From an uncultured Collinsella sp. (GTDB taxonomy: Bacteria > Actinomycetota > Coriobacteriia > Coriobacteriales > Coriobacteriaceae), in assembly GCA_902474645.1 (NCBI GenBank), contig CABRWN010000025.1:1-17299 (forward strand): a stretch of 17,299 nucleotides of DNA, read 5' to 3'. The notes beneath the pieces were generated by a model. It searched no databases. It saw only the letters and a list, made by a program, of their open reading frames with translations, and had not been told where the DNA came from. Below are positions 1 to 5,701 of the stretch, one piece after another (within the stretch, counting starts at the first letter, position 1; every line of letters starts with the position of its first letter). A program made the position numbers and the translations under genes.

Positions 1-5
1 TCGTC

Positions 6-37
6 GGGCGCGGGCAAAAGCCCAGCGCCCTCCTCTT
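6..37 (+). terminator. Intrinsic-terminator-like hairpin at the left edge
   Basis: GGGCGC-GGGC pairs with GCCC-(A)-GCGCCC around an AAAA loop, a 10-bp GC-rich stem with one bulged base at 24. The right side is followed by a pyrimidine-rich tail (tcctcttt), so it fits best as a terminator of a rightward gene lying outside the window. The U-tract is imperfect. It could also serve the leftward flavoprotein gene that ends at 109. Confidence 0.5.
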
Positions 38-108
38 TCAAGGCACCTTGCCTCATCAGCTGGCTTTTCGCTGACATTGATAGGACATCGAGGTTACCGC
101 CGCTGGAC

Positions 109-732
109 TTATCGAATGAAGTTGGTCGTTGCGCGATCTGCCTCGGGTGCGTTGATACCGGCGGCCTGTCCTGCCTCGATACAGCGCAGGAGCCAGGCCA
201 TGTTTTTGCCGATGTTTCGCATGGTGGCAAGGCCCTCGGCATCCCCATCGGCGTCGCCGGGCACGCGGCCAAACACGTTGTTCCAGTAGGTGGAGGCAAC
301 TACGGGCATTTGCTTAATGGTGAAGTACTTGTTGAGCACATCGAAGGTGGTCGAGGTGCCGCCGCGACGGGCGACGGCGACCGCGGCGCCGGGTTTGTGC
401 TCAAAGGCATGCCCGCCTGCATAGAAGGCGCGATCGAGGGCCGAAAGGATGCGTCCGCTGGGGTGCGCATAGTAGACGGGTGAGCCAAAGACAAAACCAT
501 CTGCCTGCTCGGCGGCAGCGATGAGCTCGTTCACCACGTCGTCGTCAAAGGTGCAGCGACCGCCAAGCTTGCCGCACAGGCCACAACCGATGCAATCGCG
601 AATGGGCTTGGCGCCCAGCTGAAACACCTCGGTATCGATGCCTTCGGCATTGAGCTGCTCGGCGACTTCGGCGAGTGCGCGGGCGGTGTTGCCGTTTGCC
701 TTGGGACTGCCATTGACCAAAAGAACCTTCAT
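109..732 (-). CDS. Flavodoxin-family NAD(P)H-dependent oxidoreductase, iron-sulfur flavoprotein type
   Basis: A 207-residue protein. The N-terminus MKVLLVNGSPKANGNT is the FMN-phosphate-binding loop of NADPH-dependent FMN reductase/ISF-like flavodoxins. Cys47, Cys50, Cys53 and Cys60 (CX2CX2CX6C) match the compact cysteine motif of archaeal and anaerobe iron-sulfur flavoproteins, which binds a [4Fe-4S] cluster. The segment around residues 80-90 (FGSPVYYAHPSG) is the second flavin-contact loop. It is expected to be a cytoplasmic electron-transfer flavoprotein reducing small acceptors; the natural substrate cannot be told. The start is the ATG at 732, preceded by AGGGAG at good spacing. The frame stays open up to 1149, but that upstream part is low-complexity translation without family likeness. 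It appears to be a single-gene unit. Confidence 0.85.
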   Translation of the reverse strand: MKVLLVNGSPKANGNTARALAEVAEQLNAEGIDTEVFQLGAKPIRDCIGCGLCGKLGGRCTFDDDVVNELIAAAEQADGFVFGSPVYYAHPSGRILSALDRAFYAGGHAFEHKPGAAVAVARRGGTSTTFDVLNKYFTIKQMPVVASTYWNNVFGRVPGDADGDAEGLATMRNIGKNMAWLLRCIEAGQAAGINAPEADRATTNFIR

Positions 733-985
733 CACAAACTCCCTCTGCTGTCGGTGACTTCTGCGGAGGATTATCGCACGAGAGGGCAGATGGCGTGGGG
801 CGCGATTCCAGCGACCGCCCATCATACGCCCCGTCTCGATCGGTAGCTTCATCCGAGGGCCAACGGCGGGCTCGCTCACCAGGTACGAGAGGGACACGGT
901 CCAGAGGATGTTGGAGCGCGGGGCCTCATGCAAGCCGATTGTGAGGAGTCTGGGCAGGTCGCCTTCGATGGCGAACTCTGAGGTC

Positions 986-1327
986 TTAGAAGGCGGGCTG
1001 CTGTGCGGCTTGAGGAACGATCTCGGCGGGCAGGAAGTGGCGGCGTGGCAGAACTGGCAGTTCGACAAATACGGAGATCGAAAACTCCGCAGAGGTTTCG
1101 CCGGAGGCCAATTGCTTTTCGCGCTGCCGTCGCTTGCGGGTGTTTTCAAGCGGGTGAAGCTAGCGGGTCGTCGACACCTTCATGTCCCGCACGATGTAGT
1201 TCATAGTGCGGTAAATTTGCATGCGCAGTTTCATCGCGCAGATGAATTCATGATAGGTGAATCTGATCTGTGCCCCCGTCCTGCGGTATGTGACGTAGTC
1301 CGGCCTCGCCCCGTTTATATTTCGACC
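986..1327 (-). pseudogene. Possible degraded coding fragment, unknown family
   Basis: On the minus strand one frame runs from just after a TGA (1328-1330) to a TAA at 986-988, interrupted only by a TAG at 1160-1162. The part before the TAG ends in a protein-like stretch (MKLRMQIYRTMNYIVRDMKV). The part after it is also protein-like (TSAEFSISVFVELPVLPRRH). No good start codon with a ribosome binding site is seen and no family is recognised. It may be the decayed end of a gene, perhaps from a mobile element, at the left border of the AT-rich island. A chance open frame in GC-rich DNA is an equally serious alternative. Confidence 0.22.
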
Positions 1328-1350
1328 TCAAGGCGAGTGCCGCATGTTTA

Positions 1351-1371
1351 AAACGTATTGGGAATACGTTT
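1351..1371. promoter_or_regulatory. Perfect 9-bp inverted repeat, possible operator
   Basis: AAACGTATT-GGG-AATACGTTT is a perfect dyad with a 3-base centre, the size and shape of a dimeric regulator site. It lies where GC-rich DNA changes to AT-rich DNA, about 93 bases upstream of the TATAAT at 1464. It has no U-tract, so it is not a standard terminator. Confidence 0.4.
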
Positions 1372-1463
1372 GCAAAAGAGCAAGCCAAAGGGTACAAATT
1401 CTCCTATTTCTTTCATATCGTCCTTTTTCTTAAAACAGACAAAGATGAGGCGAAAGATTGTCC

Positions 1464-1469
1464 TATAAT
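1464..1469 (+). promoter_or_regulatory. Candidate -10 box for the peptide operon
   Basis: The sequence is an exact TATAAT. No good -35 box is seen 16-18 bases upstream (AAAGAT lies there), so if the promoter is real it probably needs an activator. It would give a leader of about 220 bases before the radical SAM gene. Confidence 0.3.
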
Positions 1470-1653
1470 AAAAACATCAAATTGAGTTTTAGCGTGGGCT
1501 TATATAACGGTTTTCATGATTGGGGAATCTGCCATCCACTTTAGGTCCGAGGAAGCCGCCAATGTCTTTAATATGTAGGACTCAAACTTACAGCTTTTGA
1601 ATCCATTACATACTCATTACAGATAATTAGAAATAAACGAGAATTGCTAGGTC

Positions 1654-1669
1654 CTTAATTGCAATTAAG
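1654..1669. promoter_or_regulatory. 16-bp perfect palindrome upstream of the radical SAM gene
   Basis: CTTAATTGCAATTAAG is its own reverse complement and ends 27 bases before the first start codon of the operon. Position and symmetry suit an operator. No regulator gene lies in the operon, so a binding protein would be encoded elsewhere. Confidence 0.4.
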
Positions 1670-1696
1670 TATTTCGTAAGCACGAAAGAGAGCGGA

Positions 1697-2710
1697 TTGT
1701 ATATGAATTATCTTAGCTCGGCCTCAGTTGATGTGACCTATCGATGCAATTTGCGATGTCGGCATTGTTTTGATTTCGGCGGGGAATGTGCCTATGAGGA
1801 AATGAATGATGACGAACTGATCAGCGTTTTTCGACAGCTTGCCTTGATTGATCTTTCGTCGATTTGCATTTGTGGCGGAGAGCCCATTCTTAGGTTTGAT
1901 TTGATTCGTCGCGCCGTGAGGTTAGTTAAGGAGCTTAATCAAGGCACTCTCGTGTCAATGGTCAGCAATGGCATTCTTTGGACAGAAGAAATTGCTGACG
2001 CCCTAAAAAGAGATGGACTGGATTTAGTGCAGTTTAGCCTCGATGGGCTTTCAGATGCGTCTTATGACCATGTGAGGTTGAGTAATGGTAAGCTCCATCG
2101 AGTACTGGATGCGATTAAGATCGCACGAAGACACGGAATAAGGGTCGCAGTTGCTTCTCTTCCCCATGCTAAGAATATAAGGGAATACCCTTCAATAATA
2201 AGTTTTTGTGAAAAAGAAGGTGTAAGTGATTTTAGAGCACAGCCTTTGATGCCGCTCGGACGAGGTGAGCTGAATTATAAGGATCTGTGCCTAACGCCCG
2301 AGCAAAATGATGCGCTTGCTGCATATTTGAGCGCGCGCAATGCTGTTTCTCAAATGCAGATTACCTGGGGTGACCCCGTAGATCATTTGTATATGTATAG
2401 GGAGACAGGGAGAATTCCGCAAATATGCGTCAATGCGTATGGGGAGCTCTCGGTGTCTCCTTCCCTGCCGATTACCATTTGGAATCTAAATCGAAATACT
2501 CTGCGGGACTATATTGATCTCGAAATAGATAGATATGCGTTACGGCACCCAATTGTCGAGAAGTGCCTAGCTCGTATAGAGGAGCTTTCGGACTTCACAA
2601 GTATCCAACAGGGGCTTCCTGTTCTTTTCAAAGAAAGGAACATAGATATATCTCAAGAATTGGAGGATGCTGCACGTGTGCACGGGGGTAAGTTGCGTAA
2701 AAGCAGTTAG
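1697..2710 (+). CDS. Radical SAM peptide-modifying enzyme with degenerate SPASM-like tail
   Basis: A 337-residue radical SAM protein. Cys17, Cys21 and Cys24 (CNLRCRHC) form the CX3CX2C motif holding the SAM-binding [4Fe-4S] cluster, and GGEP at 60-63 is the SAM amino-group motif. FSLDG at 113-117 follows the usual barrel pattern. Residues about 244-270 (CVNAYGELSVSPSLPI, then WNLNR) follow the layout of a SPASM/twitch domain as in PqqE-like peptide maturases, but the expected cysteines are nearly all missing: Ser256 sits where a Cys is usual. So it probably lacks auxiliary clusters. It is likely to act on the 66-residue peptide encoded at 3995, by cross-linking, epimerisation or another radical change; which one cannot be read. 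The start is TTG at 1697 (AGAGAG 5-6 bases upstream) or ATG at 1703. It is the first gene of the operon and overlaps the next. Confidence 0.88.
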   Translation: MYMNYLSSASVDVTYRCNLRCRHCFDFGGECAYEEMNDDELISVFRQLALIDLSSICICGGEPILRFDLIRRAVRLVKELNQGTLVSMVSNGILWTEEIADALKRDGLDLVQFSLDGLSDASYDHVRLSNGKLHRVLDAIKIARRHGIRVAVASLPHAKNIREYPSIISFCEKEGVSDFRAQPLMPLGRGELNYKDLCLTPEQNDALAAYLSARNAVSQMQITWGDPVDHLYMYRETGRIPQICVNAYGELSVSPSLPITIWNLNRNTLRDYIDLEIDRYALRHPIVEKCLARIEELSDFTSIQQGLPVLFKERNIDISQELEDAARVHGGKLRKSS

Positions 2711-3149
2711 GGCTAAAGAGAGCGACTGCAAAGAGGTTTTGTCTTTTGTTTATAGAGCCAATGAAAGCATGGATCAATATGTCGTGCTTGACCCATTCTC
2801 AACTATACAAAATGGAAAGATGAGAGGACGTCTAATTAGGCAGACTCTATTTGATGGGCGTTATCAGGTTTGCCTGATCAGGGCTGATTCCATCGAACCT
2901 TGCGGAATGCTGATTACGGCTAAGGGCGCTGCACTAAGAGGCAGGTCTAGCAGTTTGGTTTTATTTATATTGGAAAGGGGGATTCAAATTGCGGAGTTGC
3001 GCTGGGAAGGTTCGGAAACGCCATGTCGAGTAGCCGCTATCACGAAGGATGGCTGCGAATCTGGGCTCGAGCAGTTTGGGTTTAAATGGTCGGTGGCGGT
3101 AGAACTTGCGAACGGAAGCATGAATTACTATTTCCTAGAGGTAGGGTAA
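2676..3149 (+). CDS. GNAT-like protein of the peptide operon
   Basis: About 157 residues. The start VKAVRAKESDCKEVLSF resembles the first strand and helix of GCN5-related N-acetyltransferases. The end, with GFKWSVAVELANG and YYFLEV, resembles the last GNAT strands after the 'GF' turn. The central acetyl-CoA loop (R/Q-x-x-G-x-G/A) is not clear, so it may be a divergent or catalytically dead member. Its position between radical SAM and PqqD-like genes suggests a role in maturation, for example acetylation or as a partner of the radical SAM enzyme. GTG at 2676 is preferred because GGAGG (2662-2666) lies 9 bases upstream; an ATG at 2667 directly abuts that site and is too close. The start overlaps the radical SAM gene in another frame, so the two are probably translationally coupled. 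Confidence 0.6.
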   Translation: MCTGVSCVKAVRAKESDCKEVLSFVYRANESMDQYVVLDPFSTIQNGKMRGRLIRQTLFDGRYQVCLIRADSIEPCGMLITAKGAALRGRSSSLVLFILERGIQIAELRWEGSETPCRVAAITKDGCESGLEQFGFKWSVAVELANGSMNYYFLEVG

Positions 3150-3155
3150 GGAAAT

Positions 3156-3956
3156 ATGAAGAAAAGAGAGATGCTGGGTGCTGTTCCGAGAATGCGGTAT
3201 GCCGTACGCGTAAGGCACACTCAGACCGGTAGCGTTTTGACCGCGAACAGCTACTATATTCGTCTCAATGAAGATGCGCTCGCTATCGTTAATTTGATAG
3301 ATGGAGGGCGGTGCATTAAAGATATCGCTAACGAAATTTGCGCCAATAAGAAGTTGTCCGGCAGCGATAGGTCAATCGTTGCCGATAAAGTTCTAAATAC
3401 AATTTTGAAAATATGGAAAACAGGCTTATTTCTCGAGGGCGATTTAGACGATCTTGCACCTAGATTTCTGTATCAGCGTAACAATATCATGTATATTCCC
3501 TACTACGCGAAAGCCGCTTCACTGAGATGCTCGTATCTGTCTCCGATTGTTGATGGGTCTATAGTTCAAACGGTCAATGACATCTCGGATAACTTCGGCT
3601 CATCATCAGTCGTATTGGAGCTTCAGGACAACCAGCAAGAGTGTATGACGCAAATTGCTTTTGTAAGAACGATTGTTGAAGATGCCTACTTCCTATATTC
3701 AATATTTGGCGTAATTCCAAACTTGCAGCAATGGCAGGGAATTCGTGACTACATGTCGGTCTTTGAGCTTGTTTTTAAGAGCGAAACGACTCAAGAGGAT
3801 TTGAAAAGTGATGGAATGCGAGATCTGAATTACCTGATCTATTCGGTGAGCGAAACAGATCGGTGTCTTTTGCCGCCCACTCTCTTGAAGGGAGTGATAC
3901 CTAATGAGTTAATGGAAGGTGATATGGAGATTAGAGAATTGCAGATCGATCTGTAG
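3156..3956 (+). CDS. PqqD-like (RiPP recognition element) protein with long C-terminal extension
   Basis: A 266-residue protein. Residues about 13-97 look like a PqqD domain: a strand-rich start (YAVRVRHTQTG, YYIRLNEDALAIVNLIDGG), then IKDIANEI and two helices ending at WKTGLFLEGD. In RiPP systems this winged-helix fold binds the leader of the precursor peptide and hands it to the radical SAM enzyme. The remaining 170 residues match no family I recognise and have no membrane segment; ordinary PqqD proteins are about 90 residues. A good ribosome binding site (GGTAAGG) precedes ATG 3156, six bases after the GNAT-like gene. The peptide gene follows 38 bases later. The extension could be a second enzymatic or scaffold domain. 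Confidence 0.75.
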   Translation: MKKREMLGAVPRMRYAVRVRHTQTGSVLTANSYYIRLNEDALAIVNLIDGGRCIKDIANEICANKKLSGSDRSIVADKVLNTILKIWKTGLFLEGDLDDLAPRFLYQRNNIMYIPYYAKAASLRCSYLSPIVDGSIVQTVNDISDNFGSSSVVLELQDNQQECMTQIAFVRTIVEDAYFLYSIFGVIPNLQQWQGIRDYMSVFELVFKSETTQEDLKSDGMRDLNYLIYSVSETDRCLLPPTLLKGVIPNELMEGDMEIRELQIDL

Positions 3957-3994
3957 TTTTGGAGACTATTGCCAAGTTAGAAAGAAGGTAAAAA

Positions 3995-4195
3995 ATGGAT
4001 TTTGATCCGCGGGTTGGTCCAGTTAACTTAAATGGTGGCAGTCAAGATCCGGAGCCAGCGGTGGGAGTTGCTATATTCCCGGCTGCAGTTTGGGCAGTTG
4101 CAGTTTATGACATCGTAGTTGGTGTTAACTACGGCGCAGTCGTTAATGCTGCTGCAGCGGCTATGGTTTATACGAAGGCGGTTGCTATCGAGTAA
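3995..4195 (+). CDS. Candidate RiPP precursor peptide, Val/Ala-rich, no cysteine
   Basis: A 66-residue peptide with its own ribosome binding site (GAAGG, 6 bases before the ATG). Residues 1-21 are polar (MDFDPRVGPVNLNGGSQDPEP) and contain a Gly14-Gly15 pair. Residues 22-65 are nearly all Val, Ala, Ile, Gly and aromatics, including five alanines in a row at 52-56. There is no Cys, Ser is only at 16 and Thr only at 60, which rules out lanthionine, sactionine and thiazole chemistry. Aromatics at 28, 33, 38, 46 and 59 are each preceded by Val, Ile or Asn; the first three are 5 residues apart. The small size, central place among maturation genes and leader/core contrast make it the likely substrate of the operon. 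The cut between leader and core is not known. It could instead be a small membrane peptide. Confidence 0.75.
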   Translation: MDFDPRVGPVNLNGGSQDPEPAVGVAIFPAAVWAVAVYDIVVGVNYGAVVNAAAAAMVYTKAVAIE

Positions 4196-4224
4196 TTCAC
4201 ACTTGGTTTGATTCGATTGTGAAT
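4195..4224 (+). promoter_or_regulatory. Stem-loop directly after the precursor gene
   Basis: ATTCACA (4195-4201) pairs with TGTGAAT (4218-4224) across a 16-base loop, starting within the peptide gene's stop codon. No U-tract follows. Such hairpins after precursor genes often stabilise the upstream mRNA or cause partial termination so that more precursor than enzyme is made. The stem is short, so this is tentative. Confidence 0.3.
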
Positions 4225-4256
4225 GCGCAACTAGGACGGAAAGCAAAGGAAGTTCT

Positions 4257-4577
4257 ATGGAAACAGGGGATGCTGTCTGCTTGATGACTTCGATTGCCCT
4301 GATTATCCTTTCAATCCAATACAGAAGAGGAAGATGGCTCTGCTCAATTGCTGGATATGATGTCACAAAAAGGGAGAGCGGGATTGATATACGCCCTTAC
4401 GCAAAGTTGATTTCTTCTGTGACGTTATGGATGGGGCTGCTGTTTTTTTTGTTGGCGGTAGAGGGCTGGGTACGCGATTGGAATACCAGTGTTTTTGAAG
4501 TTTTGGTTCTACTTCTGTTCAGCTTGGCTTCTTTGTCGTTCGTGCGGCTAGTTAGGTTTGTGTTTATGAGACGATAG
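4257..4577 (+). CDS. Small three-helix membrane protein, DUF3784-like, possible immunity protein
   Basis: A 106-residue protein with hydrophobic segments at about 6-22, 50-70 and 78-102. Between the first two lies a polar stretch, RGRWLCSIAGYDVTKRESG, resembling the 'LIAGYNT' loop of DUF3784-type small membrane proteins of Gram-positives. It lies right after the precursor peptide gene, a usual place for an immunity gene in bacteriocin clusters, and its basic C-terminus (FVFMRR) would be cytoplasmic. The ribosome binding site GGAAG is 5 bases upstream of the ATG. The immunity role is inferred from position and topology only; it could be an accessory part of the exporter. Confidence 0.6.
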   Translation: METGDAVCLMTSIALIILSIQYRRGRWLCSIAGYDVTKRESGIDIRPYAKLISSVTLWMGLLFFLLAVEGWVRDWNTSVFEVLVLLLFSLASLSFVRLVRFVFMRR

Positions 4578-4591
4578 CCAGCGGAAGCGGG

Positions 4592-5701
4592 ATGGACGAC
4601 AAAATGGACCAATACAGTCAATTGTCAAAAGAATTTGATAGGGTTGGCTTAACAGATTTACTCGAGGGCATATCCGTGGCGGGGGATAGGTTTTATGTTG
4701 TTGAGCACTTATTTGCATCGGGTAAAGTAAACCAAGAATATCGAGGACTAGTGAGGCTTCTGTATCTTGGAGAGTCTGTGGCGCAAGCTGAAATGAAGCC
4801 ATTTATTGAGCTGATTAAACTATTAGTGGACGCTGGCATCGTTGTTTTAGAGGACGGGATTGTCCACTCAACGGGTCTGGTTTTAAATCGATATAGAGGT
4901 GTCTGGATTGTCGCGGATGCTCCACGGCCAAACCCTAAAAGATATTTCGGCCCAGATTCATTAGGACTTGCCAGGCGGCTGTCTCCTCAGCTCGGGAAGA
5001 AGGGGCTTGATTTGTGTGCGGGCTCTGGGATTCAGTCGCTGATCATGGCAGCGGGTGGCATGACGGTTACATCGGTGGAGATAAACGCCGAAACTTGTGC
5101 AACTAACATGCTTAATTCCAAGTTGAATGGGCTGGACGGTGCGATAAAAACGGTTCAAGGGAATTTGTATGAGAAGCTCGAACCTGATAGTAAATACGAC
5201 TATATTGTTGCAAATCCTCCGCTGGTCCCCATTCCCAATGGACTTGAATATCCTTTTGTCGGAGATGGGGGATTTGATGGATGCCGAGTTAGCAACGAGA
5301 TTATCGAAAAGCTCCCAGATTATTTAAGCGATGATGGTACCGCGTTGATGGTGGGAATGATGGCTTGTGCTGATAAGGACAGCCTGGATGCAGTCTCAAT
5401 AGTGCAAGACATAATGAGCAGCGAGTTGTCGGGAACGATGTCTTTGCTGGGATATGACGAGGTCTATCCATGCTCTTCGTTTGTTGAGGGTGTTGCATGG
5501 AGTGCGTATTTGGCTAATCCAACAAGGTGGACATCAGTAGATGAGGCAATTGATGATGTTTACGAACTCTATCGAAATGACCACACTGCAGGCGTTTATT
5601 ACTATGTGTTACGGCTGCGAAAGGACAGTTCTTTGGATAGAGGGTTGAATATAATTGACAACTCAAATAAAAGGTCCTGTTCAGAGGCGTGGTTGATATA
5701 A
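4592..5701 (+). CDS. SAM-dependent methyltransferase, PrmC/HemK-like
   Basis: A 369-residue protein. Residues 1-110 form an N-terminal part that looks helical or winged-helix. Residues 138-147 (GLDLCAGSGI) are class I methyltransferase motif I, with acidic Glu163 ending the second strand (VTSVEINAE). NPPL at 208-211, in YDYIVANPPLVPIPNG, is motif IV of the N-methyltransferases that act on Gln or Asn side chains or on adenine (PrmC/HemK, RsmC/MTS group). The aromatic fourth residue usual in PrmC is Leu here. In this context the substrate is probably the precursor peptide, whose hydrophobic part has Asn45 and Asn51. The C-terminal third (about 270-369) is not recognised. The gene starts 14 bases after the membrane protein gene with GGAAG ahead, and its stop TAA shares a base with the ATG of the ABC gene. 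Confidence 0.75.
   Translation: MDDKMDQYSQLSKEFDRVGLTDLLEGISVAGDRFYVVEHLFASGKVNQEYRGLVRLLYLGESVAQAEMKPFIELIKLLVDAGIVVLEDGIVHSTGLVLNRYRGVWIVADAPRPNPKRYFGPDSLGLARRLSPQLGKKGLDLCAGSGIQSLIMAAGGMTVTSVEINAETCATNMLNSKLNGLDGAIKTVQGNLYEKLEPDSKYDYIVANPPLVPIPNGLEYPFVGDGGFDGCRVSNEIIEKLPDYLSDDGTALMVGMMACADKDSLDAVSIVQDIMSSELSGTMSLLGYDEVYPCSSFVEGVAWSAYLANPTRWTSVDEAIDDVYELYRNDHTAGVYYYVLRLRKDSSLDRGLNIIDNSNKRSCSEAWLI

Larger units (their letters stand above)
733..1696. other. Long region without an intact gene, left flank and leader of the peptide operon
   Basis: About 960 bases. From 733 to about 1340 it is GC-rich and carries no intact gene, only the possible broken frame at 986-1327. From about 1350 the composition turns AT-rich and stays so to the end of the ABC exporter gene. 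This second part holds two perfect inverted repeats (1351-1371 and 1654-1669), a TATAAT at 1464-1469 and a likely 5' leader of over 200 bases before the radical SAM gene. Short open frames exist (1516-1578 and 1562-1600) but have no further support. Confidence 0.6.

Noticed and set aside
733..1149. Upstream extension of the flavoprotein reading frame, giving 346 residues
   Set aside because: The extra residues have no family likeness, and the ATG at 732 has a good ribosome binding site followed at once by the flavodoxin fold.
908..1351. A 147-codon rightward open frame
   Set aside because: No ribosome binding site, no recognisable domain, and it runs antisense to a more protein-like frame.
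1356..1363. TATTGGGA at both island edges (also 7385-7392) as a target-site repeat
   Set aside because: Eight bases in common is expected by chance over this distance, and the flanks do not match.
1516..1600. Two short leader frames (MIGESAIHFRS... and MSLICRTQTYSF)
   Set aside because: They are 20 and 12 codons; the first lacks a ribosome binding site. The second has a GAGGAAG ahead, but there is no other support.
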